Position numbers and translations under genes: made by a program. DNA of 64,000 nt from Pseudomonadota bacterium. GTDB lineage: Bacteria > Pseudomonadota > Gammaproteobacteria > Burkholderiales > Burkholderiaceae_C. The notes under the pieces were generated by a model, which was not told the DNA's origin, did not search any database, and was given only the letters and a program-made list of their open reading frames with translations. Shown here in pieces: positions 17,063-27,190 of the stretch (its first letter is position 1; the number at the start of each line of letters is the position of its first letter). The stretch covers positions 114,965 through 178,964 of the forward strand of contig JADFIG010000006.1 in the NCBI GenBank assembly GCA_022566735.1, in the 5' to 3' direction.

Positions 17063-17488
17063 ATGCCGGACGCCGACACGCCCCTTGCCGCATCCCCTGC
17101 CCCCCCCCTGGCCGCGCGCCTGGACATCGTCTGCCTGTGTGCCGCCTGGTGCGGCACCTGCCGCGAGTACGAGGCGGTCTTTGCCGAGCTGCAGCGCGCC
17201 CTGCCGGGCCACCGCTACCGCTGGATCGACATCGAGGACGAGGCTGACCTGCTGGGCGACATCGACGTCGAGACCTTTCCGACGCTGGTGCTGGCCCACG
17301 CCGGGCAGGTGCTGTTTGCCGGCCCGGTGCTGCCCCGCCTGGGCGATGCGCAGCGCCTGGTCGAGGTGCAGCGCGATGCCCTGCTGCGCGGCGGGGATGC
17401 CCGTGCGCTGTCGGCGCGGGCGCTGGCCAGCCTGCCGGCGGACCAGGCGCAGGCTCATGCCGAGCTCGCCGCGCGCCTGGCGTCCTGA
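17063..17488 (+). CDS. thioredoxin family protein
   Basis: A 141-residue thioredoxin-fold protein. The active site is CAAWCGTCREY (CGTC dithiol) and the cis-proline is in VETFPTLVL. A helical C-terminal extension follows (ALSARALASLPADQAQAHAE). No signal peptide is visible, so it probably acts in the cytoplasm as a disulfide reductant. ATG 17063 is the likely start. Its last 34 bases overlap the end of the convergent GGDEF-EAL gene. Confidence 0.85.
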   Translation: MPDADTPLAASPAPPLAARLDIVCLCAAWCGTCREYEAVFAELQRALPGHRYRWIDIEDEADLLGDIDVETFPTLVLAHAGQVLFAGPVLPRLGDAQRLVEVQRDALLRGGDARALSARALASLPADQAQAHAELAARLAS

Positions 17489-19917
17489 AGGGGGATCGGG
17501 CCGGTGCGCTGGGGCACCTGCCAGCCGGACACCCAGGTGGCGAACTGCGCCGCGGGCATGGGCTTGGCGATGAAGTGGCCCTGGGCCTCGTCGCAGCGCA
17601 GCGACTGCAGGAGCTCCCAGGTGCGCAGGTTTTCCACGCCCTCGGCGACCACCGACAGGCCCAGGCCGTGGGCCAGCTCGACGGTGGACTGCACGATCCG
17701 GGCGTCGTGCTCGTCGCTGGCCATGGAAGTCACGAAGGAGCGGTCGAGCTTGAGCTCGTGCACCGGCAGGGTCTTGAGGTAAGCCAGCGAGGAGTGGCCC
17801 GTGCCGAAATCGTCGATGGACAGGCGCAGGCCCATGGCGCGCAGGTGCTGCAGCGTGTGCAGGGCGCGCTCGGGGTCGTCCATCATGGCGCTTTCGGTGA
17901 TCTCCAGCACGATGCTGCCGGTCGGCAGGTGGTGGCGGGCCATGGCGTTGGCCAGGCGCTGCGGCAGCTCGGGGTCGAGCAGGTCGCGCGTCGAGAGGTT
18001 GAGCGCCAGCTTCATCGACAGGCCCTGGGCGATGAGGCCTTGCGCGGTGCGGGCGACCTCGTCGATCACCCAGCGCGTGAGCAGGCGCACGAAGCCGGTC
18101 TGCTCGGCAAAGGGCACGAAGCCCACCGGCGAGAGCACGCCGCGCTCGGGGTGCTCCCAGCGCACCAGGGCTTCGGCGCCGACGACCTGGCCGGTCGCCA
18201 GCGTCACCTTGGGTTGCAGGAACAGGCGCAGCTGGCGGTCGTCGACGGCGGTGCGCAGCTCGCCCAGCAAGGTCAGCGAGGCGGCCGAGGAGGCGTCCAG
18301 GCCGGCGTGGTAGACCACGGCGCCGGCCTGCTGCTGCTTGGCGGCGTTCATGGCCAGCTCGGCGCGGCTGAGCACGGCGTCGGCGTCGCGGCCGTGCTCC
18401 GGGCTGGTGGCGATGCCGATGCCCGCGCCCAGATCCACCGTGTGGCCGTCCAGGGTGAGAGGGCGCTCGAAGTCGGCCAGGATGCGCTGGGCCACCGACC
18501 AGGCTTCGACGGCCGTGGCCGCGGGCAGCAGGATGCCGAACTCGTCGCCGCTCAGGCGGGCCAGCACGGCGTTGCGGCTGTCGGCGAAGGCCTGCAGGCC
18601 GGCGTGCAGGCGCTGGGCCACGGCGCGCAGCAGGCGGTCGCCGAAGCGGTGGCCGAGCAGGTCGTTGACGTGCTTGAAGCGGTCCATGTCCAGCAGCAGC
18701 ACGGCGCAGGGCGTGCCGTGGTGGGCGGCGCGCTGGACGGCCTGGCGCAGGTCGCGGCGGAACTGCTCCAGGTTGGGCAGCTCGGTGAGCGGGTCCTGCC
18801 AGGTCAGGCGGCGCAGCTCGCCTTCGCGGGCCTGGATGGTCTGGCGCATGGTTTCGAAGGACTGGGCCAGCTCGCCGATCTCGCCGTCGAAGTCGCTGGA
18901 GACCTCGGAGTCGTAGTCACCGCGGCCGAGCTGGCGCGCCGAGCTGGAGAGCTCGCGCAGCGGCGCGGTGATGCGGCGGGCGCTGAAGAAGCCGACCAGG
19001 CCGAAGGCCAGCATGCCCAGCGCAGACAGCGCCAGCAGGGTCAGCTTGAGCTGGCTGTAGGGCGCCACGGCCTGGTCGACCGAGCGCATCAGCACGGCTT
19101 GCAAGGCATCGCGGCCTTGCGGGTCCTGCAGCGTGAGGGCGCGGGCGCTGAATTCGTCATCGGCCACGCGCAGCGAGGGTTGCGACAGGGTGCCGCGGCG
19201 CGGGCCGTGTTCCCAGGCCTGGGCCAGGCGCGGCCAGCTGGCGGCGGGCAGGGTCGCGTCCATCACCTGCCAGCCCTGGGCAGAGGCGCTCGGCGGCGGT
19301 GCGAGCAAGGCCAGGTCGAGGCCGGTGAGGCTGTGCAGCTCCTGCAGCACGCGGGTGTCGACGCGGCTGGCCATGAGCACCCAGCCCAGCGGGCGTTCAG
19401 GCCCGGGCACGGGCAGCCAGGCCAGCTGGTAGGGCTGGCCGCCGATGCGCACCACGCGGGGCGGCGTGCGGGAGGTCTGCGGCACGGCGGGAGCGGCCGC
19501 CAGGGCGGGCAGCAGGGTGTCGAGCGCCTGGGCCACGCCGACGCGGTCTTCGGTCTGGCCCAGCGGGGTGAAGTTGGGGGAGGTCAGCAGGGTGACGCTG
19601 GCGCGCACCGCGTCGCCGTGGCTGCGCAGCGCCGTGCGCATGGCCGGGTGGTCGGCGGCGCGCAGGGCCATGTGCAGGCTGGCGTCTTCGGCGATGGCGC
19701 GGGTGGCCTGCTGCAGCGCGTCCTGCTGGTGGGCGAGCAGGCGTTGCAGGAGGGCTTCGCCGCCGATGAGCGATTCGGCCACGGCCTGGCGGGCGTTGCG
19801 GTCGATGGCCTGGTGGATGACCCAGTAGGTCAGGCCTTGCACCACCAGCAACAGGCCGAGGTAGACCGCGACGATGCGGGTCTGCAGGCGGCGCGATTGG
19901 AAGAGGGCAGACGGCAT
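17455..19917 (-). CDS. membrane-bound GGDEF-EAL protein with periplasmic sensor and HAMP domain
   Basis: An 820-residue cyclic-di-GMP enzyme. TM1 is at about 14-32 (IVAVYLGLLLVVQGLTYWVI), followed by a periplasmic sensor of about 255 residues. TM2 is at about 290-310, followed by HAMP (RRITAPLRELSSSARQLGRGDYD). The GGDEF domain is at about 385-545 with SGDEF instead of GGDEF at about 452, a substitution found in some active cyclases. The EAL domain is at about 560-805 with GAEALVRWEH, ITESAMMDD and DDFGTGHSSLAYLK, so the phosphodiesterase residues look intact. Start ATG 19917 precedes TM1; the longer frame adds an unlikely N-terminus. It is convergent with the thioredoxin gene. The signal sensed is unknown. 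Confidence 0.9.
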   Translation of the reverse strand: MPSALFQSRRLQTRIVAVYLGLLLVVQGLTYWVIHQAIDRNARQAVAESLIGGEALLQRLLAHQQDALQQATRAIAEDASLHMALRAADHPAMRTALRSHGDAVRASVTLLTSPNFTPLGQTEDRVGVAQALDTLLPALAAAPAVPQTSRTPPRVVRIGGQPYQLAWLPVPGPERPLGWVLMASRVDTRVLQELHSLTGLDLALLAPPPSASAQGWQVMDATLPAASWPRLAQAWEHGPRRGTLSQPSLRVADDEFSARALTLQDPQGRDALQAVLMRSVDQAVAPYSQLKLTLLALSALGMLAFGLVGFFSARRITAPLRELSSSARQLGRGDYDSEVSSDFDGEIGELAQSFETMRQTIQAREGELRRLTWQDPLTELPNLEQFRRDLRQAVQRAAHHGTPCAVLLLDMDRFKHVNDLLGHRFGDRLLRAVAQRLHAGLQAFADSRNAVLARLSGDEFGILLPAATAVEAWSVAQRILADFERPLTLDGHTVDLGAGIGIATSPEHGRDADAVLSRAELAMNAAKQQQAGAVVYHAGLDASSAASLTLLGELRTAVDDRQLRLFLQPKVTLATGQVVGAEALVRWEHPERGVLSPVGFVPFAEQTGFVRLLTRWVIDEVARTAQGLIAQGLSMKLALNLSTRDLLDPELPQRLANAMARHHLPTGSIVLEITESAMMDDPERALHTLQHLRAMGLRLSIDDFGTGHSSLAYLKTLPVHELKLDRSFVTSMASDEHDARIVQSTVELAHGLGLSVVAEGVENLRTWELLQSLRCDEAQGHFIAKPMPAAQFATWVSGWQVPQRTGPIPLQDARRAASSA

Positions 19918-19946
19918 GAAGGGGGTCTTGGGACGACCCCCCAGTA

Positions 19947-20159
19947 TCAGCGCGGGAGGCTCCGTTGACCATCCCCCATCCGCACGAACGGGGCGGGTGC
20001 ATCGGTTTGCAGCCAATGCGCCATGGCGCTGCGCAGCCAGTCGTCGCCGGCAGGTGCGGTGGCGTTGGGCACGGCCATCGTGCCGCTCGCAGCCGGGGCA
20101 TCCGGGCTGGGTGCCATGGCCCGAGGCGGCGGTGGCGTGCGGTGTTCGGTGCGGCTCAT
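19947..20159 (-). CDS. possible small ORF in the 337-base gap before the acyltransferase gene
   Basis: The stretch 19918-20254 has no recognisable gene except this 70-residue frame, rich in Pro and Ala at the start with a possible helix (DDWLRSAMAHWLQTD). There is no clear ribosome site, only a short palindrome ATCGGCCGAT upstream. The upstream leader of the GGDEF-EAL gene is also here. It may well be non-coding. Confidence 0.2.
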   Translation of the reverse strand: MSRTEHRTPPPPRAMAPSPDAPAASGTMAVPNATAPAGDDWLRSAMAHWLQTDAPAPFVRMGDGQRSLPR

Positions 20160-20254
20160 GCCGCTGCTATCGGCCGATCACGCCAGGGCTGAAGGGGGCG
20201 GTGGCGGGCGCAGGGCTGGCCAGGGCACGTTTCCCGGCCGGGGTGTGCAGCTTG

Positions 20255-21703
20255 TCACGCGGCGCGGCGGCCCTCGGGCGGGGTGGTCTGCGCCTGTGTC
20301 GGTGTCGGCGCGTGGGCCATCAGCGTGCGCAACTGCGCGTCCAGTTCGGTCAGGAAGCGTTCGACGGCCGGCGTGGGGACCTCGTCGTTCTGGTGGATGA
20401 CGCTGAGGAACTGCCGGCCATTGAGGCTCAGCGCGCCCAGCAGGAAGGCGGTGCTCAGTGTGGCCGGCCACAGTTCGGCCAGGCGCACGCTGGCGCCGGC
20501 GGGGTGGATGAACTCGGCGCTGCCCAGGTTGCTGAGGTGGCAGGACAGCTGCGGCAGCCGACCGCGCGCCTTGCCCTGCACGATGAGGTGGCTGTAGAGC
20601 GTGCGCCCGAGCAGCGGCAGCAGCTCGTACAAGCACAGTGGCAGGGCGAAGTCGCGGCGCTCGTAGCGCGCCAGCGCGCCCTTGACCTGGGCTTCCAGCG
20701 AGGCGATCTGGGCGGCCATGTCGGGCTGGCGGCGGGCGCGCACGGTGAAGGCCGACACGTAGTTGCCGAAGGCCGGGCCCTGGCCGTCGGGGAAGTAGCG
20801 GCGCAGGTCGACCGAGGTGCGCAGCGCGGCCACGGGGTGCAGGGCGCGGGCCGGGGTGGGCGTGGGCTTGGGCGATGTGTCTGTGGCTTGGGCGGCATCC
20901 AGCGCCAGGAAGGTGTTGGCCACCACCGCCATCAACAGGGTGTTGACCGTGGTGCCGTGGGCCTTGGCCAGCGCGCGCATGGCGTCGGCCGGGCAGGGCA
21001 GCTCGTGGTGGCGCACGGTGCTGGTGGTGAAGCGTGGCGAGTGGCCTTGCGCCAGGGTGATGACGCGTTCGGTGCGTGCCTGGCGGCGCTCGGCGCGGCT
21101 GTTGCGCCACCAGCGCCAGGCGCTGGCCGGCCACTGCCAGCCGTGTGCCGGGGTGACGGCCGGCATCATCGAAGGCGCGTCGAGCTGGCAGTCGGCGATG
21201 GGCTGGCCGTTGAGCCGGCCCAGGATGGCGCACAGCAGTTGCACCATGGAGCGGCCATCGCCGATGAGGTGGTGCACGGAGAACATCAGCGCCGGCTGCG
21301 TCGGGTGGGGCAGCCAGCGCGCGCGCCAGGGCAGGCCGCGCTCCAGCGGGATGGGTTCGTTGATGAAGCGGGTGTGGAAGGCGGCCAGGGCCTCGCGCGA
21401 GCTGGCGTCCACGCCGGCTTCGGTGCGGAAGGCGTCGTCGAAGAGCTGGTCGACCAGGCGGTCGTCGTCGAGGATGCGCAGGTGGTGGCCGAAGGCCGAG
21501 GGCTCGACCACGCCGCGCAGGCGCGGGAAGGCGCGGGTGAGCTCGCGCAGGGTCTGGCGCACCAGGGGCGCGTCGGAGGCGGTGTCCACCGGGTGGGCGA
21601 AGCGCAGCAGGTAGGGCTGGTTGATCGGCCCGAGGTGGCCTTCGCCGGCCCAGTACATGTGCTCGGAGCGGTTCAGGGGGAGGGTGCGGGCGGACATGCG
21701 CAT
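20255..21703 (-). CDS. condensation-domain / WS-DGAT-like acyltransferase
   Basis: A free-standing acyltransferase of 482 residues in the CoA-dependent acyltransferase superfamily. The catalytic HHxxxDG motif is intact as HHLIGDGRS (about residue 150). Other family hallmarks are a PLN(R)-type N-terminus (RTLPLNRSEHMYW), VNTLLMAVVANTFLAL and FGNYVSAF (structural motif before the C-terminal lobe). There is no adenylation or carrier domain, so it is not part of a peptide synthetase here. It could make a wax ester, glycolipid or other acyl ester. ATG 21703 or 21697 could start it; neither has a good site. The neighbours give no substrate hint. Confidence 0.75.
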   Translation of the reverse strand: MRMSARTLPLNRSEHMYWAGEGHLGPINQPYLLRFAHPVDTASDAPLVRQTLRELTRAFPRLRGVVEPSAFGHHLRILDDDRLVDQLFDDAFRTEAGVDASSREALAAFHTRFINEPIPLERGLPWRARWLPHPTQPALMFSVHHLIGDGRSMVQLLCAILGRLNGQPIADCQLDAPSMMPAVTPAHGWQWPASAWRWWRNSRAERRQARTERVITLAQGHSPRFTTSTVRHHELPCPADAMRALAKAHGTTVNTLLMAVVANTFLALDAAQATDTSPKPTPTPARALHPVAALRTSVDLRRYFPDGQGPAFGNYVSAFTVRARRQPDMAAQIASLEAQVKGALARYERRDFALPLCLYELLPLLGRTLYSHLIVQGKARGRLPQLSCHLSNLGSAEFIHPAGASVRLAELWPATLSTAFLLGALSLNGRQFLSVIHQNDEVPTPAVERFLTELDAQLRTLMAHAPTPTQAQTTPPEGRRAA

Positions 21704-21822
21704 CGGGAGGCCCAGGCGGTTTTGCCGAACATCGTCAAACGCGTGGCGTTGACCCTGGGCGAACTGTAGCGAGGGCCCCGGTGGCCGGGCGTGCGGGCTT
21801 TCCAGCGGGCGACCCACCGGGA

Positions 21823-22890
21823 TCAGGGGGGCGCGGCGGCCAGCTCGCAGAGTTGCAACGCCAGGCGGCGCAGCGCTTCCCAGGGGTCGGTGGGCCACTG
21901 CGGGTGGGGCAGGCCCTTGACGATGCCGTCCACCGTGCTGGCCGAGGCCACCAGGCGGGCCAGCGGGGCGGCCTTCAGGCGGGGCAGCAGGCGCTCGAAC
22001 AGGCGCTCCTTGGCGCCCCAGACGCGCTGTTCGCGCAGGGCCAGGGCCAGGGGCTTGCCGGCGTCCATGGCCTGGCGGGTGCGCCACAGACCCTGGATGT
22101 CGTCGGCCAGGGCCCACAGCACGAGGTTGGGTGCCTCGCCCTCGGCCTGCAGGCCGTCGATCATGCGCAGGGTGCGCGCGACGTTGCCGGACAGCAGGGC
22201 CTCGCTGAGCTTGAAGACGTTGAAGCGCGCCACGTCGACCACGGCGTCTTCGATGTCGGCCTGGGTCAGCAGGCCGGGCGGGTGCAGCAGCCCGAGCTTG
22301 ACGATTTCCTGGTGCGCCGCCAGCAGGTTGCCCTCCACCCGGTCGGCAAAGAAGGCCAGGGTGCGCTGGCCGGCCTCGCCGGGCTCGACCTGCTGGCCCT
22401 GGGCCTTGAGGCGCTGGGCGATCCACAGCGGCAGGGCCTGGCGTTCGATGGGGTCGCAGCGCACCGACACGCCCAGTCCGTCCAGGGCGGTGAACCAGGC
22501 GCTGCTCAGCTGGGTCTTGTCCAGGCGCGGCAGCGTGACCAGGGTGACGATGCCATCGTTGCCGGCGGCCTGCTCGCAGTAGCGCTGCAGGGCCTGGGAG
22601 CCGTCCTTGCCGGGCTTGCCCGAAGGGATGCGGATCTCGATGAGCTGGCGGTCGCCGAACAGCGACATCTCGCTGGCCGCGCCGACCAGGCTGGACCAGT
22701 CGAAGTGCGTACCCATGACGGTGTGCACCTGGCGCTCGGTGTGGCCGGCCGCGCGCGCGGCCTGGCGGACGGCGTCGGCGGCCTCCTGCACCAGCAAGGC
22801 CTCGTCGCCATGCAGGGTGTAGATGGGTCTGAGGCCGTTCGGGCCGCCTTTGCCGAGCTGGGCGGCCAGCTGTTCAGCCCGCACTTGCAT
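21823..22890 (-). CDS. holA: DNA polymerase III subunit delta
   Basis: A 355-residue clamp-loader delta subunit, which opens the beta clamp. Motifs are IYTLHGDEALLVQEAADAVRQ at the N-terminus, SLFGDRQLIEIRIPSGKPGK, a helical middle (GNLLAAHQEIVKLGLLHPPG) and RTLRMIDGLQAEGEAPNLVLWAL, which is characteristic of HolA. It is the last gene of leuS-lptE-holA (gap of 32 bases after lptE), an order conserved in proteobacteria. Confidence 0.95.
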   Translation of the reverse strand: MQVRAEQLAAQLGKGGPNGLRPIYTLHGDEALLVQEAADAVRQAARAAGHTERQVHTVMGTHFDWSSLVGAASEMSLFGDRQLIEIRIPSGKPGKDGSQALQRYCEQAAGNDGIVTLVTLPRLDKTQLSSAWFTALDGLGVSVRCDPIERQALPLWIAQRLKAQGQQVEPGEAGQRTLAFFADRVEGNLLAAHQEIVKLGLLHPPGLLTQADIEDAVVDVARFNVFKLSEALLSGNVARTLRMIDGLQAEGEAPNLVLWALADDIQGLWRTRQAMDAGKPLALALREQRVWGAKERLFERLLPRLKAAPLARLVASASTVDGIVKGLPHPQWPTDPWEALRRLALQLCELAAAPP

Positions 22891-22922
22891 GGGGTGGCTT
22901 CCGGTGCGTGGGTGCGCGGGGA

Positions 22923-23537
22923 TCAGGGCGCGGCTTGCGAGCTGGCGCTGACCGATGAGGGGGCGCTGGCCGCGGGCTCTTCGGAGGCGACCAGCTGGTC
23001 GGCGCGGATGGCGGCCAGGCGGCGCATCACCTGGTTGACGATGTCGGTCTGCAGGGCGCGGTTGAGGGCCGCGGACTCGTCCTGCTTGGCCAGGGCGTCG
23101 CGCTCGTTGTAGCTGAGGTCGCGTGCCAGCACCATGTCGGAGACGGGGATGAGGACGCTGCCATCCGAGCGCTTGACCTGGAAGCGCAGCGTGTTGCGCA
23201 CGCTGACGGTGCGCACCTGGCCGAAGGCCGTCTTGGCCGACACCAGGGTTTCGCGCTTGTCCAGCAGGCCGTTGAGCTCGATGTGGGTGGGCGGCACCAT
23301 GACCGAAGACGCCGCCTGCACGGCCTGCAAGGCGCTTTCCATCACCCGCACGCCGCTGGCTTCCAGGGCCCGCGCCAGCTCGGTGGCCAGCGGCGAGTTG
23401 GCCGCGAAGCCCGTGAGCTGCACGGTGCGGAAGGCCATGTCGTAGCTTTGGCGCAGCTGGAAGCCGCAGCCCGACAGCTGTGCCAGGGAGAGGGCCGCCG
23501 GGGCAGCAAGCAGGTTCAGGAAATGTCGACGTTGCAT
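22923..23537 (-). CDS. lptE: LPS assembly lipoprotein LptE
   Basis: Outer-membrane lipoprotein of about 204 residues that plugs the LptD barrel and helps place LPS on the surface. The lipoprotein signal ends in the lipobox LSGC, followed at once by GFQLRQSYDMAFRTVQL, the usual LptE start. LARALEASGVRVME and LSYNERDALAKQDESAALNRAL are family features. Two ATGs, 23543 and 23537, are close. The AAGG at 23546-23549 is better spaced for 23537. It lies about 23 bases after the leuS stop. Confidence 0.92.
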   Translation of the reverse strand: MQRRHFLNLLAAPAALSLAQLSGCGFQLRQSYDMAFRTVQLTGFAANSPLATELARALEASGVRVMESALQAVQAASSVMVPPTHIELNGLLDKRETLVSAKTAFGQVRTVSVRNTLRFQVKRSDGSVLIPVSDMVLARDLSYNERDALAKQDESAALNRALQTDIVNQVMRRLAAIRADQLVASEEPAASAPSSVSASSQAAP

Positions 23538-23560
23538 GGCCATGACCTTAACACCGGCGC

Positions 23561-26347
23561 TCAGACGACCACGTTGACCAGGCGGCCCGGCACGATGACG
23601 ACCTTCTTGGGCGCCTTGCCCTCGGAGAACTTGACGAACTCCGGGTGGGCCAGGGCGGCGGCCTCGATGGCGGCCTTGTCGGCGCCGGGGCTGACCTTGA
23701 TCGAGCCGCGCAGCTTGCCGTTGACCTGCAGCATCAGCTCGATCTCGTCTTGCACCAGGGCCGCGGCATCGACCTGGGGCCAGGGCGCGTCCAGCAGGTC
23801 GCCGAGCTGGCCGGCGTAGCCCAGCTCGCTCCACAGGGCGTGGGTGAGGTGGGGCGTGGCCGGGTAGAGCGCGCGCAGCAGGATGCCGAAACCCTCGATC
23901 AGGGCGACCTGGCCGTCGGCGGTGTCGGTGGCCTTGAAGCCTTCGAGCGCATTGAGCATCTTCATCGCGCCCGACACCACGGTGTTGTACTGCATGCGCT
24001 GGTAGTCGTAGTCCACCTGCTTGAGCACGGTGTGGATCTCCAGGCGCAGGGCCTTGGCGTCCTTGCCGAAGGCCACATCGGCCAGCGAGGCGGCGCCTTG
24101 CGTGGCCACGGCGGTGCCGGCCTGGTCCAGGTTGGGCAGGCCCTGCAGCTTCATGCCGAAGTTCCAGACGCGGCGCAGGAAGCGGAAGCTGCCTTCCACG
24201 GCGGCGTCGTTCCACTCCAGCGTGAGCTCGGGCGGCGCGGTGAACATGGTGTAGAGGCGGGCCGTGTCGGCGCCGTACTTCTCGATGAGTTCCTGCGGGT
24301 CGATGCCGTTGTTCTTCGACTTCGACATGGTGCCCACGCCTTCGTAGTCGATGGCGGTGCCCACCGGCAGCTTGCCGTCGGCGCTGTCGACTTCGTTGAC
24401 CAGCTTCGCGCCGATCACCTTGCCACCCTCATCGAGCACGTGCTCGACGTCGTGCGGCCAGAAGTACTCCTTGCCACCCTTGGCCGTGCGACGGCTGTAG
24501 ATGTGGTTGAGCACCATGCCCTGCGTGAGCAGCTTCTTGAAGGGCTCGTCGACCTTGACCAGGCCCAGGTCGCGCATGACCTTGGTCCAGAAGCGCGCGT
24601 ACAGCAGGTGCAGGATGGCGTGTTCGATGCCGCCGATGTACTGATCCATGCCGCCCGGGCCGGAGGGCTTGTCGCCAGCCATCCAGTAGTCGGTGCGTTC
24701 GTCGACCATGGCGCTGTGGTTGTCTGCACAGGTGTAGCGCAGGAAGTACCAGCTCGAATCCACGAAGGTGTCCATCGTGTCGGTTTCGCGCTGGGCGGGC
24801 TTGCCGCACTTCGGGCAGTCCACGTTGAGGAAGTCGGGGCGGGACTTCAGCGGATTGCCGCTGCCGTCCGGCACCACGTCTTCGGGCAGGCGCACGGGCA
24901 GGTCCTTTTCAGGCACCGGCACCGGGCCGCAGGCGTCCGGGGAGGGGGCCCCGGGCGTTCCGGAGCCGTGGCAGTGGATGATGGGGATGGGGGTGCCCCA
25001 GTAGCGCTGGCGGCTGATGCCCCAGTCGCGCAGGCGCCAGGTGGTCTTCTTCTCGCCGACGTTCTTGGCGATCAGGATCTCGGCGACCTGGTCGACGGCG
25101 TCCTTGTGGCCCAGGCCATCGAGCGCACCGGAGTTGACGCACACGCCCTTTTGCTTGTCGCCGTACCACTCGGCCCAGGCCTCGGTGGAGAAGGTCTCGC
25201 CTGCCACGCCGATCACTTGCTGGATGGCGATGCCGTACTTCTTCGCGAACGCGAAATCGCGCTCGTCGTGCGCGGGCACGCCCATCACGGCGCCGTCGCC
25301 ATAGGACATCAGCACGTAGTTGCCGACCCAGACTTCGACTTGGGCGCCGGTGATCGGGTGGGTCACGAACAGGCCGGTGGGCTGGCCCTTCTTTTCCTGC
25401 GTGGCGAGCTCGGCCTCGGTGGTACCGCCTTGCTTGCATTCCTCGATGAAGGCCTGCAGGGCGGGGTTCGACGCGGCGGCGTGCACGGCCAGCGGGTGCT
25501 CCGGCGCCACGGCGCAGAAGGTCACGCCCATGATGGTGTCGGCGCGGGTGGTGAAGACCCACAGCTGGCCGCCGTTGATCAGCTTGCCATCGGCGCCAGC
25601 GATGTCATGCGCAAACGCAAAGCGCACGCCTTCGGACTTGCCGATCCAGTTCTCCTGCATCAGGCGCACGCGCTCGGGCCAGCCGGACAGGTAGTTCTTG
25701 TCCTCGGGGTTGGCCACCGCGCCGAGCAGCTCGTCGGCGTACTGGGTGATGTTCAGGTAGTAGCCGGGGATCTCGCGCTTTTCCACCAGCGCGCCCGAGC
25801 GCCAGCCGCGGCCGTCGATGACCTGCTCGTTGGCCAGCACGGTCTGGTCGACCGGGTCCCAGTTGACGGTCTGGGTGCGGCGCTCGCAGATGCCGGCTTC
25901 CAGCATCTTGATGAACAGCCACTGGTTCCACTTGTAGTACTCGGGCTGGCAGGTGGCGATCTCGCGCGACCAGTCGATCGCCAGCCCCATCGCCTTCATC
26001 TGCTTCTTCATGTAGGCGATGTTGTCGTAGGTCCAGGCCGCTGGCGGCACCTTGTTCTTCAAGGCGGCGTTCTCGGCGGGCAGGCCGAAGGCGTCCCAGC
26101 CCATCGGCATCAGCACGTTGTGACCGTTCATGCGCAGGTAGCGCGTGAGCATGTCGTTGATCGTGTAGTTGCGCACGTGGCCCATGTGCAGCTTGCCCGA
26201 GGGGTAGGGCAGCATCGAGCAGGCGTAAAACGCAGGCTTGCCCGGCACTTCGGTGACGCGGTAGGCGTCGCGGTCGCTCCAGCTGAGCTGGGTGCGCGCT
26301 TCAACGGCGCGGGGGTCGTAGGTCTGGGTTTCGTTGGGAGCGCTCAT
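23561..26347 (-). CDS. leuS: leucine--tRNA ligase
   Basis: Class Ia aminoacyl-tRNA synthetase of 928 residues that charges tRNA-Leu. The HIGH motif is [11 protein letters not shown] near residue 55 and KMSKS appears as TMSKSKNNG near 670. The CP1 editing domain lies between ([30 protein letters not shown]). The C-terminal [14 protein letters not shown] region closes it. It is somewhat longer than E. coli LeuRS (860). ATG 26347 was chosen because [13 protein letters not shown] is the natural start; the frame upstream adds a Cys-rich tail. It is first in the leuS-lptE-holA operon. Confidence 0.97.
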   Translation of the reverse strand: MSAPNETQTYDPRAVEARTQLSWSDRDAYRVTEVPGKPAFYACSMLPYPSGKLHMGHVRNYTINDMLTRYLRMNGHNVLMPMGWDAFGLPAENAALKNKVPPAAWTYDNIAYMKKQMKAMGLAIDWSREIATCQPEYYKWNQWLFIKMLEAGICERRTQTVNWDPVDQTVLANEQVIDGRGWRSGALVEKREIPGYYLNITQYADELLGAVANPEDKNYLSGWPERVRLMQENWIGKSEGVRFAFAHDIAGADGKLINGGQLWVFTTRADTIMGVTFCAVAPEHPLAVHAAASNPALQAFIEECKQGGTTEAELATQEKKGQPTGLFVTHPITGAQVEVWVGNYVLMSYGDGAVMGVPAHDERDFAFAKKYGIAIQQVIGVAGETFSTEAWAEWYGDKQKGVCVNSGALDGLGHKDAVDQVAEILIAKNVGEKKTTWRLRDWGISRQRYWGTPIPIIHCHGSGTPGAPSPDACGPVPVPEKDLPVRLPEDVVPDGSGNPLKSRPDFLNVDCPKCGKPAQRETDTMDTFVDSSWYFLRYTCADNHSAMVDERTDYWMAGDKPSGPGGMDQYIGGIEHAILHLLYARFWTKVMRDLGLVKVDEPFKKLLTQGMVLNHIYSRRTAKGGKEYFWPHDVEHVLDEGGKVIGAKLVNEVDSADGKLPVGTAIDYEGVGTMSKSKNNGIDPQELIEKYGADTARLYTMFTAPPELTLEWNDAAVEGSFRFLRRVWNFGMKLQGLPNLDQAGTAVATQGAASLADVAFGKDAKALRLEIHTVLKQVDYDYQRMQYNTVVSGAMKMLNALEGFKATDTADGQVALIEGFGILLRALYPATPHLTHALWSELGYAGQLGDLLDAPWPQVDAAALVQDEIELMLQVNGKLRGSIKVSPGADKAAIEAAALAHPEFVKFSEGKAPKKVVIVPGRLVNVVV

Positions 26348-26434
26348 GGGGGGTCGCCAGTGGGGGTCGCCGCAAAGACAGGCGCAGGCCGACACCGCCA
26401 GGGCGTCGGCCTGCCAAACAGGTGAATCCCCTGA

Positions 26435-26440
26435 TTATAG
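26435..26440 (-). promoter_or_regulatory. candidate -10 box upstream of leuS
   Basis: The minus strand reads TATAAT at 26440-26435, a perfect -10 hexamer about 88 bases before the leuS start. No good -35 (the 17-base spaced hexamer is AAGGCC) is seen. It lies in the 101-base gap after the GST gene. Confidence 0.45.
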
Positions 26441-26448
26441 GAAGGCGA

Positions 26449-27054
26449 TCAGATCAGGCCTTCGGCCTTGAGCGCGCGCTGCACCGCCGGGCGGGCGGCC
26501 ACGCGGGTCTGGAAGGCCGTCAGGTGCGGGAAGGCCGAGAGGTCCATCTTGATGAACTGCGCCCAGCTCGTCACGGTGAACAGGTAGGCGTCGGCCACGG
26601 AGAACTGCTCGCCCAGCAGGAAGGCGTGGCCTTCGAGCTGTTCGTTGACGTAGGCGAAGCGGCGCTGCAGGTTGGCCTGGGCCTGCTCCTTCATCTCGGC
26701 GGTGGCGGCCGGGTTGAAGAAGGGGGTGAAGCTCTTGTGCAGTTCGGTGCCGATGTAGGTCAGCCAGCTTTGCAGGCGGTAACGCGCCAGGCTGCCGTTG
26801 GCCGGGGCGAGGCCGGCTTCGGGCTGGAGGTCGGCCAGGTACTGCACGATGGCCGGGCCTTCGGTCAGCACCTCGCCGCTGTCCAGGGCCAGGGCGGGCA
26901 CATAGCCCTTGGGGTTGATGGCCAGGAAGTTGGCGCCCGTGGCGGTGACCTTCTTGGCCAGGTCGACCACCTCGGTCTGGTGCGGCAGGCCGAGTTCTTC
27001 CAGGACGATGTGGGGCGACAGCGAGCAGGCGCCAGGCTTGATGTAGAGCTTCAT
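26449..27054 (-). CDS. glutathione S-transferase
   Basis: A 201-residue cytosolic glutathione S-transferase, close to the beta-class GstA type. The N-terminal thioredoxin-like domain begins MKLYIKPGACSLSPHI, with the Cys of ACSLS being the beta-class active-site residue. The NPKGYVPAL cis-proline loop and LTEGPAIVQYLAD follow. The C-terminal helical domain has the N-capping SVADAYLFTVTSW. ATG 27054 has CAAGGAG seven bases upstream, which rules out the longer frame. It is transcribed toward leuS with its own leader. Confidence 0.92.
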   Translation of the reverse strand: MKLYIKPGACSLSPHIVLEELGLPHQTEVVDLAKKVTATGANFLAINPKGYVPALALDSGEVLTEGPAIVQYLADLQPEAGLAPANGSLARYRLQSWLTYIGTELHKSFTPFFNPAATAEMKEQAQANLQRRFAYVNEQLEGHAFLLGEQFSVADAYLFTVTSWAQFIKMDLSAFPHLTAFQTRVAARPAVQRALKAEGLI

Positions 27055-27190
27055 GGGTTCTCCTTGACGGGCAGGTGAGGGGGCGCCGGATGGGGCCAAC
27101 GCCCGGCGATTCTGGCCAGCGGCGTTTAACCGTGCGTGGAGAACGGGATTGCAGACGGCGTCGCCCCAGGAGCGGGGCGCGCCTGGCCGC

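Noticed and set aside
17455..17488. Possible frameshift where the thioredoxin and GGDEF-EAL genes overlap
   Set aside because: Both proteins read normally to their ends; it is just a 34-base convergent overlap.
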